DNA of 64,000 bases from Bacillus tianshenii (GTDB lineage: Bacteria; Bacillota; Bacilli; Bacillales; Bacillaceae_N): contig CP129018.1 of the NCBI GenBank assembly GCA_020524525.2, positions 2,236,115 to 2,300,114 of the forward strand. The letters run 5' to 3'. Numbering within the stretch: position 1 is the stretch's first letter; every line of letters starts with the position of its first letter. The translations under genes were made by a program, and so were the position numbers. The notes beneath the pieces are model-generated. The model had not been told where the DNA came from. It ran no database searches and worked only from the letters and a program-made list of their open reading frames with translations. Positions 1-8,671 of the stretch are shown piece after piece.

Positions 1-303
1 TAACACAATGAACGCCAGCAATCCTCCTACAAACCCACTGTTCCGAAGTGCCCTTGTTTGTAAAAAAGGCAATCCTCTCCGCTCGATAAATCGCAGTTTA
101 CAGTGATAAGCACGTGCGTAATGTCGAAGTGCTTTCACATCCTTTACTTGTACATAAGCTATAAAACTTTCTTCACCTGTTCGTTTCATTTCCCACATAT
201 GTATGCCCATTTTTGCACTATGATTTAAAAAAGGCTCAAGCAGCCTGCCCTCTACGACGACTTTCGTATATCCATAAAAAAAGGATGTCCAATGATTTTT
301 CAA
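1..303 (-). CDS. yqfD: Sporulation protein YqfD, N-terminal part (gene runs off the left edge)
   Basis: Only the first 101 codons are present; the frame is still open at base 1. I place the start at TTG 303 because GGAGG at 311-315 is 7 nt upstream and the resulting N-terminus (Met)-KNHWTSFF fits my recollection of B. subtilis YqfD. The visible part is a basic soluble domain followed by the start of a membrane helix (GFVGGLLAFIVL) at the window edge. YqfD is a membrane protein of the engulfed-spore stage, usually cotranscribed with yqfC from a mother-cell promoter. Here yqfC ends 27 nt upstream, consistent with that operon. Biochemical role unknown. Confidence 0.85.
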   Translation of the reverse strand, partial: MKNHWTSFFYGYTKVVVEGRLLEPFLNHSAKMGIHMWEMKRTGEESFIAYVQVKDVKALRHYARAYHCKLRFIERRGLPFLQTRALRNSGFVGGLLAFIVL

Positions 304-330
304 CATCATCCCTCCGTATAGGACTGTCAT

Positions 331-618
331 TTATTCCGAATCATCTATAAAGCGAACCTCATCAATTTGTCCTTCAAGCAAAATTTCTTCTGGAAGCATT
401 GTTTTAAGCACAAACTCCTTTCCCATTACAAGTAGCTGACCTTGCTTTAATGACAAACGCAGCTCATTGTCCGAGAACGCCAAGAGGCCGCGGTGATTTT
501 CAATATATATGTGAAGCTGTCCAATCATTGTTATTCGCGGCAAATCCATCACAACATCTGCAGGAAGTTCAGCCTTCTGCATAACCCAGCGCTTCATTTT
601 CTGTCTCCATTTCCTCAA
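331..618 (-). CDS. yqfC: Sporulation protein YqfC
   Basis: 95 residues, the usual family length. The central stretch LPRITMIGQLHIYIENHRG, followed by a LPEEILLEGQI segment, is the hallmark of YqfC (YabP/YqfC family, also related to spore-coat assembly protein YabP). The start is a TTG at 618, with a strong GGGGG ribosome binding site just upstream at 625-632. It is the first gene of a yqfC-yqfD pair separated from the preceding operon by a terminator. The YabP/YqfC family is expressed in the mother cell, but I could not confidently place a sigma-E promoter in the 100 nt upstream. No membrane segment is seen. Molecular function is unknown. Confidence 0.9.
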   Translation of the reverse strand: MRKWRQKMKRWVMQKAELPADVVMDLPRITMIGQLHIYIENHRGLLAFSDNELRLSLKQGQLLVMGKEFVLKTMLPEEILLEGQIDEVRFIDDSE

Positions 619-716
619 TTGACGAACCCCCTTTCAACTCATATTTATGACCCAACCAACACTTCTATCACTAATAAATAATATAATGGAGAATGTGAAC
701 TGCTTTACGAAAATAA

Positions 717-754
717 AAAAAGCGCTGATGCCGAAATGGCAATCAACGCTTTTT
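717..754 (-). terminator. Rho-independent terminator ending the yqeZ-floA operon
   Basis: On the minus strand an AAAGCG / CGCTTT stem continues through a TGA/TCA and TGCC/GGCA inner stem and is followed by a run of eight T. It contains the stop codon of the upstream gene (743-745) and separates it from yqfC. Confidence 0.8.
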
Positions 755-1210
755 CTGATAGATTCTTGCTGCTGAATGGGGTTTGCGAGAGCGAGGTTCT
801 CCTAATATCTCTGAGAACATCACACCTTCGACGACTCTTTTTTTGGATAACGATCCAAATTGCCCTTCTATTTCTCGTTTCTTTCTTTTCTTTGGCTTTG
901 AAACTTGCGGCTTTGCTTGTACTGTTTGCAGCTCCTGTTGCTTTTTCTTTAACTCTTCATAATAACTCTTAATAGAGCTCGTTTGCTCGCTAGGAGTCTC
1001 TTCAACATGGATAGACTCTCTGCGTACAGTTTCTTGCTTACGCGGTTCATAGGGTTGCTGTGGCTTTGATCTTTGCCGTTCGCGGGGTTTTTGGGGCGAC
1101 TCCTTATTGCTGTCTCCGCCTGCAGCCCGCTTAATAACCCCCCACAATCCAACCAAAATAAATACGAGCACTGGTAGGTTTGCTAAGATCATTTCAAAGA
1201 GCTGTTCCAT
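743..1210 (-). CDS. Small membrane-anchored protein of unknown function, third gene of the floA operon
   Basis: 155 residues. One N-terminal membrane helix (about residues 9-27, NLPVLVFILVGLWGVI) is followed by a long, highly charged, Gln/Lys/Arg/Glu-rich tail without recognisable domain and probably disordered. Its ATG shares one base with the floA stop (TAATG), so it is translationally coupled to floA. The B. subtilis gene at this position is yqfB, but I cannot show homology by eye. Coupling to a flotillin suggests a membrane-microdomain partner; that is inference from position only. The stop codon lies inside the operon terminator. Confidence 0.75.
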   Translation of the reverse strand: MEQLFEMILANLPVLVFILVGLWGVIKRAAGGDSNKESPQKPRERQRSKPQQPYEPRKQETVRRESIHVEETPSEQTSSIKSYYEELKKKQQELQTVQAKPQVSKPKKRKKREIEGQFGSLSKKRVVEGVMFSEILGEPRSRKPHSAARIYQKKR

Positions 1211-2208
1211 TATTGATCACTTTCGTCTTCATCGTCATCTTTCGTCAGCTTACCAATGGAATCACGCATATCTGTATCAGCCATCACATTTTGAAAGTTC
1301 ATATAATCCATTACACCGATATTACCAGAACGCAACGCTTCAGCCATCGCAAGCGGTACTTCCGCTTCCGCTTCTACTACTTTTGCACGCATTTCTTGAA
1401 CACGCGCACGCATCTCTTGTTCTTGTGCAACTGCCATTGCGCGACGTTCCTCAGCCTTCGCTTGCGCAATATTTTTATCTGCCTCTGCTTGATCCGTTTG
1501 TAATACAGCTCCGATATTTTTACCAATATCGATGTCTGCGATATCAATTGAGAGAATTTCAAATGCTGTTCCTGCATCAAGGCCTTTTTTCAGCACTGTT
1601 TGTGAAATCAAGTCTGGATTTTCAAGTACTTTTTTATGGTCATGTGAGGAACCAATTGTACTTACAATCCCTTCACCAACACGAGCAATCACTGTGTCTT
1701 CACCAGCACCACCGACGAGGCGGTCAATATTTGCACGAACAGTAATACGAGCTTTCGCTTTCACTTCAATCCCATCCATCGCCACACCAGCGATAAATGG
1801 TGTTTCAATTACTTTCGGGTTAACGCTCATTTGTACAGCTTCAAGTACATCACGTCCCGCAAGGTCAATCGCAGCACAACGCTCAAAGCTTAATTCAATA
1901 TTTGCACGTTGCGCAGCAATCAATGCATTGACAACACGATCAACATTACCACCTGCTAAATAGTGACTCTCCAGTTGGTTTGTTGTAACATTCAAGCCTG
2001 CTTTATGTGCCTTAATTAATGGATTAATGACACGGCTTGGGATAACACGACGCAAACGCATTCCCACGAGTGTAAAGATACTGACATGGACACCTGCGGC
2101 TAACGCCGAAATCCACAGCATCACCGGAACAAATGTAAATAACACAATTAACGCAACAATAATAAGACCAGCAATTAATAATACTGCAATTGTATCTGGA
2201 CCCAACAT
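1210..2208 (-). CDS. floA: Flotillin-like protein FloA
   Basis: 332 residues. The N-terminus has a hydrophobic hairpin (about residues 5-50) that would insert into the inner leaflet, then a PHB/SPFH domain, then an Ala/Glu-rich coiled coil ([21 protein letters not shown] region, about 235-290) typical of flotillins. FloA scaffolds functional membrane microdomains and affects signalling, secretion and cell-wall enzymes. Length agrees with B. subtilis FloA (YqfA). It follows yqeZ (NfeD) by 25 nt, the standard flotillin/NfeD pairing, and is downstream of a sigma-W promoter, so induction by envelope stress is expected. Confidence 0.95.
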   Translation of the reverse strand: MLGPDTIAVLLIAGLIIVALIVLFTFVPVMLWISALAAGVHVSIFTLVGMRLRRVIPSRVINPLIKAHKAGLNVTTNQLESHYLAGGNVDRVVNALIAAQRANIELSFERCAAIDLAGRDVLEAVQMSVNPKVIETPFIAGVAMDGIEVKAKARITVRANIDRLVGGAGEDTVIARVGEGIVSTIGSSHDHKKVLENPDLISQTVLKKGLDAGTAFEILSIDIADIDIGKNIGAVLQTDQAEADKNIAQAKAEERRAMAVAQEQEMRARVQEMRAKVVEAEAEVPLAMAEALRSGNIGVMDYMNFQNVMADTDMRDSIGKLTKDDDEDESDQ

Positions 2209-2233
2209 TTCTTTCCTCCTCTAGTTCGTACTC

Positions 2234-3562
2234 TTATAGTTGTTCTTCCTTAGCCTCTCGCACGATAATTCGTGAACCAGAAGCCTTAATGACGACAATA
2301 GGTTGGTCAGCAGCGATAAATCCTCCTTCTGTTACGACATCAATGCGGTCCTCCTCAATGAGCGCGGTGCCCGCTGGGTGCAGCGGTGTAATCGTTTTCC
2401 CGACCTTCCCGACTAATTCTAAGCGATTTTCATTTGACACATACCCTTTATCAGTGGATGTCGAGTCTGACAAAATAATATGCCTAAAAATCCCTTTCTT
2501 ATAGCCAAGAAGCTTAAATAAAACAACTGAACCAATCACTGTAACAATAAAGGCAATTAAAATCGCCATTGCCATATACCCCACATCATTTCCACTTAAG
2601 ATTAAACTTATAATAATTGCCGCCACACCTGCTAATCCGACAATCCCACCTGGAACAAATAATTCTGCTATTATTAGTACAATCCCTGCTATCAGTAAGA
2701 TAATCGATTCCATTCCAGCTAACCCAGCCACTAAATGACCGTAGAAGAACAACACAAGTGCAGATGCCCCCATAATCCCCGGAATACCAAACCCAGGTGA
2801 GTAGAGCTCAACGACAAGCCCTAAACTTGCAATAGATAACAAGATAGGCACCACAACAGGATTGGTTACAAAACGAGCAATATGCTCAGCAAGTGATACC
2901 TCTGTTTCCTTAATTGTAGCCCCTGACATCTTTAAAAAATCTAAAATCTCACCTCGTGTTTCCACAATGGCATCTGCATAGCCAACTTCCTTCGCTTGGG
3001 AGGCTGTTAAAGTAAGCAGCTTGCCTTTCGGTGCGTCATATTTCGGTAAATCAACAGACGGATCTGCCATTGCAATTGCATAGACAGGGTCTCTGCCGCT
3101 ATATTCTGCAGCACCTTTCATCTCAGCACGCCAATAGGATTCTGCCTTTTTGCCGGCCGTGTTTCCTTGCTGATCAATGATCGCTGCCGCTCCCATGGTT
3201 GCACCGGGTACCATCACAATATGATCGGCATTTAACGCAAGGTATGACCCAGCAGAAATGGCATTTTTATTAACAAATACAGTTATCGGAATCTTCGTTT
3301 CACGCATTAACTTCGCAATATCTGTTGCAGCAGGAACCGCCCCGCCAGGTGTGTTCATTTCGATAACAATTTGGTCAGCACCAGCTTCTTCTGCTTCTTC
3401 AAAAGAACGCTTCATAAATTGAAGAAGTCCTTTCTCAACTTCCTTTTCAAACGGGACGAAATAAACTAATCCCTTCTCTTGTGCATTTGCAGGAGTCAGT
3501 AGAATGCTTGAAAGCAATCCAACTAACAGCAGCGGAAGAATGACCAACCGCATCCACTTCAT
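2234..3562 (-). CDS. yqeZ: NfeD-family membrane protein with ClpP-class serine protease domain (YqeZ)
   Basis: 442 residues. Signal peptide about 1-27 (cut near ANA/QE), then a ClpP/crotonase-fold protease domain with the nucleophile motif NAISAGS (Ser103 the likely catalytic Ser by comparison with the stomatin-operon protease 1510-N). Several membrane helices follow (about 235-365) and then a C-terminal soluble OB-like NfeD domain. This is the long NfeD type that pairs with flotillin/stomatin partners; floA follows directly. In B. subtilis the operon belongs to the sigma-W regulon and contributes to sublancin resistance. A canonical sigma-W promoter sits about 75 nt upstream here. Confidence 0.92.
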   Translation of the reverse strand: MKWMRLVILPLLLVGLLSSILLTPANAQEKGLVYFVPFEKEVEKGLLQFMKRSFEEAEEAGADQIVIEMNTPGGAVPAATDIAKLMRETKIPITVFVNKNAISAGSYLALNADHIVMVPGATMGAAAIIDQQGNTAGKKAESYWRAEMKGAAEYSGRDPVYAIAMADPSVDLPKYDAPKGKLLTLTASQAKEVGYADAIVETRGEILDFLKMSGATIKETEVSLAEHIARFVTNPVVVPILLSIASLGLVVELYSPGFGIPGIMGASALVLFFYGHLVAGLAGMESIILLIAGIVLIIAELFVPGGIVGLAGVAAIIISLILSGNDVGYMAMAILIAFIVTVIGSVVLFKLLGYKKGIFRHIILSDSTSTDKGYVSNENRLELVGKVGKTITPLHPAGTALIEEDRIDVVTEGGFIAADQPIVVIKASGSRIIVREAKEEQL

Positions 3563-3636
3563 TCTGCTCCACCTCCCTTTATAGGTGTTCTATATTAAGT
3601 TTTCTATTGAAAGGAAAATAATATGCGTACCTCTAA

Positions 3637-3663
3637 TACGTTAGCGATTTAAAAAAAGTTTCA
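3637..3663 (-). promoter_or_regulatory. Sigma-W promoter of the yqeZ-floA operon
   Basis: Minus strand: -35 TGAAAC (3663-3658), 17-nt spacer, -10 CGTA (3640-3637). This is an exact match to the ECF sigma-W consensus (TGAAAC, 16-17 nt, CGTA), at a suitable distance from the yqeZ start. Confidence 0.9.
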
Positions 3664-3707
3664 AAGATCCGTGAGAAACTTCATAAAAATTACTTTGCCA
3701 AATAAAA

Positions 3708-3738
3708 AAGAACAACATCCTCGCAGGATGTTGTTCTT
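3708..3738 (-). terminator. Terminator of rpsU-yqeY
   Basis: Perfect 13-bp stem (AAGAACAACATCC / GGATGTTGTTCTT) with a 5-nt loop, followed by a T-run on the minus strand, just before the yqeZ promoter. Confidence 0.93.
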
Positions 3739-3741
3739 CCT

Positions 3742-4188
3742 TTATGAAAGGTGTTTCATGACTGCTTGGTTCACTTTGGAACCATCAGCTTTCCCTTTCA
3801 CCTTGGGCATAATCGCGCCCATCACTTTTCCCATATCAGCTTTAGAAGACGCTCCAACTTCTGCAATTGTTTCTTGCACAATTTGGTCGAGTTCTTCATC
3901 TGACAATTGTTCAGGCATATATGTTTGCAACACATCGATTTCTGATTGTGTCTTTTCCGCTAAATCATTACGGCCTGCTTCTTGGAACTCGTGGAGGGAG
4001 TCTTTGCGTTGTTTCAGTTCACGATTAAGGATAGTAAGCTCTTCATCTTGCGAAAGCTCATCTTTGCCTAATTTAATCGCTTCGTTTTGCAATGAAGCTC
4101 TTACCATACGAATTACTGCAAGCTTATCTTTGTCGCGGTTTTTCATTGCTTGTTTCATATCGTCGGTTAGACGTTCAGCAAGCTTCAT
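3742..4188 (-). CDS. yqeY: GatB/YqeY domain protein
   Basis: 148 residues, full family length. It begins with [19 protein letters not shown] and carries the C-terminal GatB/YqeY helical domain ([14 protein letters not shown], then [21 protein letters not shown]). The fold matches the tRNA-binding tail of the amidotransferase subunit GatB, so a role with tRNA or translation is presumed, but no activity is proven for stand-alone YqeY. It lies 14 nt downstream of rpsU in a two-gene operon, the normal Bacillus arrangement, and is followed by a strong terminator. Confidence 0.95.
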   Translation of the reverse strand: MKLAERLTDDMKQAMKNRDKDKLAVIRMVRASLQNEAIKLGKDELSQDEELTILNRELKQRKDSLHEFQEAGRNDLAEKTQSEIDVLQTYMPEQLSDEELDQIVQETIAEVGASSKADMGKVMGAIMPKVKGKADGSKVNQAVMKHLS

Positions 4189-4202
4189 CAGAACACCCTC
4201 TC

Positions 4203-4379
4203 TTAAAATTTACGCTTTTTACGAGCCGCCTCCGATTTTTTCTTACGACGAACGCTTGGTTTCTCGTAAAATTCACGCTTGCGGTACTCAGCAAGTGTGC
4301 CACTCTTAGAAACACTGCGCTTAAAGCGGCGAAGAGCGTCCTCTAAAGATTCGTTTTTGCGAACGCGAGTATTAGACAT
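4203..4379 (-). CDS. rpsU: 30S ribosomal protein S21
   Basis: 58 residues, [19 protein letters not shown]... ending in a Lys/Arg-rich tail ([13 protein letters not shown]), the classic bS21. It binds near the 3' end of 16S rRNA and helps initiation. I start at ATG 4379, preceded by a GGAGGGAGGG ribosome binding site; an upstream in-frame extension would run through that site and is rejected. First gene of rpsU-yqeY with a good vegetative promoter. Confidence 0.98.
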   Translation of the reverse strand: MSNTRVRKNESLEDALRRFKRSVSKSGTLAEYRKREFYEKPSVRRKKKSEAARKKRKF

Positions 4380-4450
4380 AATTTTCCCTCCCTCCGAAAC
4401 AGCCAATCACAATAAAAACATATCTACATGAAGTAGACACGTCTTTGGTC

Positions 4451-4479
4451 ATTATATAACATCATGTATTTATTTGCAA
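4451..4479 (-). promoter_or_regulatory. Vegetative promoter of rpsU-yqeY
   Basis: Minus strand: -35 TTGCAA (4479-4474), 17-nt spacer, -10 TATAAT (4456-4451), about 70 nt before the rpsU start. Confidence 0.8.
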
Positions 4480-4547
4480 CAACATGATTTTTCGTCATAC
4501 GTTGAGAACCTGTCCATATATTGGTGTAGAAGGAAGGTGTTCGGCGT

Positions 4548-5471
4548 ATGCACATGTTAAGCTTTTTAATGGTCTTTATTATGATTTTTTTAATGGGGAT
4601 GTCGATTATGCGTTATGGACTTTTTCACCTTGCCCATGACACCTTACAGCAAAAGTTAGTTCATATCACTGATACTCCATTGAAAGGTATGCTGGCTGGG
4701 ACTTTGATTACCGCTGTTCTTCAAAGCAGCTCTGCGGTTACAGTAATGACGGTTGCACTTTGTGCAGCTGGGTATCTAACCTTTGAAAAAGCACTCGGTA
4801 TTATTCTCGGTACCAATATCGGTACTACGGTCACACTTGAAATGATCAGTATCGACCTTGGACAACTAGCCTTACCTCTGCTTATTTTTAGCGCTCTTCT
4901 TATGATGATATCGCGAAAAAAATTATTTGACGTTGGAAGCATTTTATTTGGCTTTAGTTGCTTATTCATTGCAATGAACGGGTTTTCCTCACTTGCAAGC
5001 TTTTTTAGCGAATCACCACTTTTCACAAACTTACTTACAGCAGACACGAAAGGACATGTAAACGGGATTTTATTCGGAACCGTGTTAACAGCTATCCTTC
5101 AATCTTCCACTGCTGTAACAGGAATGGGTATGGGTATTATCGAAAAAAGCTCGATTCCTCTCTCAACAGGTATCGCCGTTATGCTAGGCGCAAATATTGG
5201 CACATGTATAACAGCTTTTTTAGCCAGCCTTCGTGCAAATAACCATGCAAAATTAACTGCATACGCTCACATTTGGCTAAATATTATTGGGGTCCTTGCC
5301 TTTTACCCACTTATTCAACTGCTGACAAATACAGCCATGATACTTGCTGATTCACCTGATGTTCAGCTCGCTCATGCCAGTGTTATTTTTAACGTACTTG
5401 TCTCACTCATTTTCTTACCACTAATTAAGCCGTTTGCAAGCTTCATCAAAAGGGTTCATCGCCAGGAATAG
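4548..5471 (+). CDS. yqeW: Na+/phosphate cotransporter family protein (YqeW-like)
   Basis: 307 residues with about eight membrane helices and two inverted copies of the Na/Pi cotransporter signature: GTLITAVLQSSSAVTVMTV (about 50-68) and GTVLTAILQSSTAVTGMGM (about 177-195). The QSSS/QSST motifs are the substrate and Na+ sites of the SLC34/NptA fold. It lacks the C-terminal PhoU-like domain of longer relatives, as does B. subtilis YqeW. Probably imports phosphate with sodium or handles a related anion. It lies between rpsU and mtaB in the same place as B. subtilis yqeW but on the opposite strand to its neighbours. Confidence 0.9.
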   Translation: MHMLSFLMVFIMIFLMGMSIMRYGLFHLAHDTLQQKLVHITDTPLKGMLAGTLITAVLQSSSAVTVMTVALCAAGYLTFEKALGIILGTNIGTTVTLEMISIDLGQLALPLLIFSALLMMISRKKLFDVGSILFGFSCLFIAMNGFSSLASFFSESPLFTNLLTADTKGHVNGILFGTVLTAILQSSTAVTGMGMGIIEKSSIPLSTGIAVMLGANIGTCITAFLASLRANNHAKLTAYAHIWLNIIGVLAFYPLIQLLTNTAMILADSPDVQLAHASVIFNVLVSLIFLPLIKPFASFIKRVHRQE

Positions 5472-5473
5472 AA

Positions 5474-5505
5474 AAACCTCAAGGCAATACTTTACCTTGA
5501 GGTTT
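5474..5505. terminator. Bidirectional terminator between yqeW and mtaB
   Basis: 11-bp stem AAACCTCAAGG / CCTTGAGGTTT with a 10-nt loop; A-run on one side and T-rich tail on the other, between convergent genes. Confidence 0.88.
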
Positions 5506-5509
5506 CGTT

Positions 5510-6859
5510 TTAAGAAATTTTTTCGCCGACATGATCATCTTCTACGACACGGACAAATTCACCTTCGCTGTATGGATAGCCCGCTTTTGTAATTTTCACT
5601 TTTACAATTTGACCGATCATTTCCTCAGTGGCTGGGAATTTCACCTTCAAATAGTTATCTGTATAGCCGACATAAAGGCCGCTTTCTGGGTCTTCCTTCG
5701 AAATTTCTTCTGGAATCACTTCAAGCACGTCACCTTCATATTGAGCTGCATATTCTTTTGCAAGCTGGTTTGAAAGTTCGATTAAGCGATGAACACGCTC
5801 ATTTTTCACTTCTTCATCCACTTGGTCTTCCATACGTGCTGCAGGTGTGCCAGTACGTTTTGAATAAGGGAAAACATGAAGCTCTGAGAAACGGTTCTCT
5901 TTAATAAAATCATACGTTTCTTGGAATTCTTCTTCTGTTTCACCTGGGAAGCCTACAATCACGTCCGATGTAACGGCAAGCCCTGGTAACGCACGGCGCA
6001 AGTGGTCAAGGCGTTCTTGGAAGAACTCCATTGTATACTTACGGCGCATTCTCTTAAGCACAGAGTTTGAGCCTGATTGCAGCGGCACATGTAAATGGCG
6101 AACAATTTTATCAGACTGATCCAACACTTCAATAACCTCATCTGTTATTTGGCTTGCTTCAATAGAAGAGATTCGAATGCGTTTCAAGCCTTTTACTTGC
6201 TCATCCAAGTCACGCAGTAATTTAGCAAAGTTATAATCTTTCATGTCTTCACCATAACCGCCTGTATGAATGCCTGTTAAAACAATTTCTTTGTAGCCAG
6301 CATCTACAAGTTGCTGCGCTTGTCGAACAACTTCTTGTGGATCACGAGAACGCATTAAACCGCGAGCCCATGGAATAATACAAAATGTACAGAAATTGTT
6401 ACAGCCCTCTTGAATTTTAAGCGATGCACGCGTACGGTCTGTAAAAGCAGGTACTTCAAGCTCTTCATAGACACGTGTTTTCATAATGTTGCCAACACCG
6501 TTGATCGGTTCACGTTCACGCTTATATTGCTCAATATAATCTAACATTTTCGTACGATCTTGAGTACCAACTACAATATCAACGCCTGGAATTGCCATAA
6601 TTTCAGCAGGTGATGTTTGCGCGTAACAGCCTGTTACACAAATCACTGCATCAGGATTACGGCGAATGGCACGACGAATCACTTGACGACTCTTCTTATC
6701 GCCCGTATTTGTTACCGTACATGTATTAATAACATAAACGTCAGCACGTTTTTCAAAATCTGTTCGTTCATAGCCAGCATCAGAGAACAATTTCCAAATT
6801 GCCTCTGTTTCATAATGATTTACTTTACAACCTAATGTATGAAAAGCAACTGATGGCAT
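5510..6859 (-). CDS. mtaB: tRNA (N6-L-threonylcarbamoyladenosine-37-C2) methylthiotransferase MtaB
   Basis: 449 residues. N-terminal MTTase domain with Cys11, Cys47 and Cys78 for the auxiliary 4Fe-4S cluster; radical-SAM motif CxxxCxxC at 153-160 (GCNNFCTFC); C-terminal TRAM RNA-binding domain. It converts t6A37 to ms2t6A37 in ANN-decoding tRNAs. I start at ATG 6859, spaced 6 nt from GAGGTG; the GTG at 6868 lies inside that ribosome binding site. It starts just after the rsmE stop, so it is the last gene of the prmA-rsmE-mtaB run and ends at a strong terminator. Confidence 0.95.
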   Translation of the reverse strand: MPSVAFHTLGCKVNHYETEAIWKLFSDAGYERTDFEKRADVYVINTCTVTNTGDKKSRQVIRRAIRRNPDAVICVTGCYAQTSPAEIMAIPGVDIVVGTQDRTKMLDYIEQYKREREPINGVGNIMKTRVYEELEVPAFTDRTRASLKIQEGCNNFCTFCIIPWARGLMRSRDPQEVVRQAQQLVDAGYKEIVLTGIHTGGYGEDMKDYNFAKLLRDLDEQVKGLKRIRISSIEASQITDEVIEVLDQSDKIVRHLHVPLQSGSNSVLKRMRRKYTMEFFQERLDHLRRALPGLAVTSDVIVGFPGETEEEFQETYDFIKENRFSELHVFPYSKRTGTPAARMEDQVDEEVKNERVHRLIELSNQLAKEYAAQYEGDVLEVIPEEISKEDPESGLYVGYTDNYLKVKFPATEEMIGQIVKVKITKAGYPYSEGEFVRVVEDDHVGEKIS

Positions 6860-6864
6860 GATGT

Positions 6865-7619
6865 TCACCTCAATAGTTCAGTTTGATAAGAGACAGCTGA
6901 AAGAAAATAAAGAGGTGCTGTTTCCGTTCGTAAAATGCGTGGTCCAAACCCACAGGAAACAAACCCTTCTGCTTTCAATGCTGAGACCTCTTCTTCTGTT
7001 AAGCCGCCTTCCGGACCAACAACAACAAAGATTTTATCGTCTTGCTTTATGTTTTGTAAAGCTTTTGCAAGCGCAGCTGTCTCACCTGCTTTCGCTTCTT
7101 CTTCATACGCGATTACTTTCACGTCCGCGTCTTTTGCTAAGCGTAATAATTCTTTAAACAAGACAGGTGTAGAAACCACTGGAATCACTTGGCGATGCGA
7201 TTGCTCAGCCGCTTCCTTTGCAATCTTTTGTAATCGTTCCTGCTTTTTTCTTCCCTTTTTTTCATCCCACTTGACAATTGAGCGGGATGCAAAAAAAGGC
7301 AGAAAGCCCCTTGCACCAAGCTCAGTTCCTTTTTGAACAATGTATTCAAGCTTGTCTGATTTCGGTAGTCCTTGAGCAATTGTCACTGCCACAGGCAGCT
7401 CTTGCTCTTCTTCAAGCTGTTTAACTTTCTGTAATTGAACTGCTTGTTTGTCTACTTCTTGTACTTCACAGAGCCAGCTTTGACCGGCTTCATCGCAACA
7501 AATCACTTCATGGCCAGACTCCATCCGCATCACACGTGAAATATGGTGCGCATCATCACCTGTAATCGTATTATTTGTTCATTACTGACTTGATCATTTT
7601 GAATAAAATAACGCTGCAA
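6865..7619 (-). pseudogene. rsmE: 16S rRNA m3U1498 methyltransferase RsmE, apparently frameshifted near the N-terminus
   Basis: The body (6865-7533) is a clean SPOUT methyltransferase: GPEGGLTEEEV, then the knot region FGPRILRTETAPLYFLSA. The normal start is upstream: TTG 7619 opens LQRYFIQNDQVSNEQI, the RsmE PUA-like N-terminus. That frame stops (TGA) after about 29 codons, while the other frame reads TITGDDAHHISRVMRMESG. Joining them needs one extra base near 7566-7576, i.e. a 1-nt deletion or sequencing error. Repaired length would be 251 residues, normal for RsmE. A product starting at GTG 7533 would lack the N-terminal RNA-binding part. Last-but-one gene of the prmA-rsmE-mtaB group. Confidence 0.75.
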
Positions 7620-7635
7620 AGCTGTTCACCTGCTT

Positions 7636-8574
7636 CTAGTTCTTTTTCGCAATAATTGCTACCCAGTCTTCCATATTTAACGTTTCTTCAATATGGAAAC
7701 CGACTTCTTCTAAAGCGTGCTTTACTTGATCTCGTTTTCCTTTAATAATTCCTGATGTAATGTAGTAGCCGCCTTTTTTCACTTTATCATAAGCGTCCTG
7801 CGGGAAGCGAAGAATGATTTCAGCAAGCAGATTTCCGACAATGATATCTGCTTCACCTTCAACATAGTCTAGAAGGTTGTTTTGTTGAACAGAAATTTGA
7901 TCATGAACTTTGTTTAGTTTCACATTCATTCTAGCACTCTTAACTGCTACGTCATCTAAGTCATATGCGCGGACACGTTCGGCACCAAGCAATACAGCAG
8001 CAATACTTAATACACCGGAACCTGTACCGACATCGATCACATCATCGCCTGGACGTACATACTTTTCAAGTGCTTGCATACATAGAACAGTTGTCGGATG
8101 TGTCCCCGTACCAAACGCCATACCCGGGTCAAGCTCAATAATTAACTCATCTGTGTTAACAGGCTGATAATCTTCCCAAGTTGGTGTAATCGTAATCCGC
8201 TCAGATACTTTCACTGGCTTATAATATTTCTTCCACGCTGTTGCCCATTCTTCTTCATTTACTTCACTAAGCTCAACCGTGTTATGCCCAAGGTCGATAT
8301 CATACAGGAGAAGGTTGTTAATGCTTTGTTTAATCTCTGCAACTGTTTCTCCTAAGAAACTATTAACCGGGAGATACGCTTTAACCATAACACCTTCTTC
8401 TGGATAATCATCAGGATTCAAGTCATACATCTCTCCTAATGATGTATCCCATACTTTCACAAGGTCCTGCGGGTCTTCAATCACAACCCCACTAGCCCCT
8501 GCCTCATGCAAAATGTAAGAAATTGGTTCTACCGCTTCTTGTGTCGTGTGGATGCTAAGTTCTGACCATTTCAT
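7636..8574 (-). CDS. prmA: Ribosomal protein L11 methyltransferase
   Basis: 312 residues from ATG 8574 ([10 protein letters not shown]), the family length and N-terminus; an in-frame ATG at 8616 would add 14 residues running through a hairpin and is less likely. N-terminal substrate-binding domain, then a class I SAM-methyltransferase domain with [29 protein letters not shown] (SAM loop) and NLLAEI motifs. It trimethylates ribosomal protein L11. It follows dnaJ in the usual Bacillus order and precedes rsmE, whose start is 17 nt downstream. Confidence 0.95.
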   Translation of the reverse strand: MKWSELSIHTTQEAVEPISYILHEAGASGVVIEDPQDLVKVWDTSLGEMYDLNPDDYPEEGVMVKAYLPVNSFLGETVAEIKQSINNLLLYDIDLGHNTVELSEVNEEEWATAWKKYYKPVKVSERITITPTWEDYQPVNTDELIIELDPGMAFGTGTHPTTVLCMQALEKYVRPGDDVIDVGTGSGVLSIAAVLLGAERVRAYDLDDVAVKSARMNVKLNKVHDQISVQQNNLLDYVEGEADIIVGNLLAEIILRFPQDAYDKVKKGGYYITSGIIKGKRDQVKHALEEVGFHIEETLNMEDWVAIIAKKN

Positions 8575-8609
8575 GTTTACCAGCTCACTTTTTTTGATTT
8601 CATGAACAA

Positions 8610-8635
8610 CCTGCATGCCGATAACAGCATGCAGG
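8610..8635 (-). terminator. Hairpin between dnaJ and prmA
   Basis: Perfect 9-bp arms CCTGCATGC (8610-8618) and GCATGCAGG (8627-8635), 8-nt loop. On the minus strand only TTGTT follows, so it would be a weak terminator or attenuator that lowers readthrough from the heat-shock operon into prmA, or an RNA-processing/stability element. Confidence 0.5.
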
Positions 8636-8671
8636 CTGATTACTTCATCTTAATGAAAGTATAAAGGAAAC

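Noticed and set aside
1107-1745. Plus-strand 212-codon frame opposite floA
   Set aside because: Antisense of floA and the following gene, no ribosome binding site or recognisable domain.
6865-7619. Programmed frameshift in rsmE
   Set aside because: No slippery heptamer with downstream structure typical of programmed frameshifting was seen; simple deletion or error is more likely.
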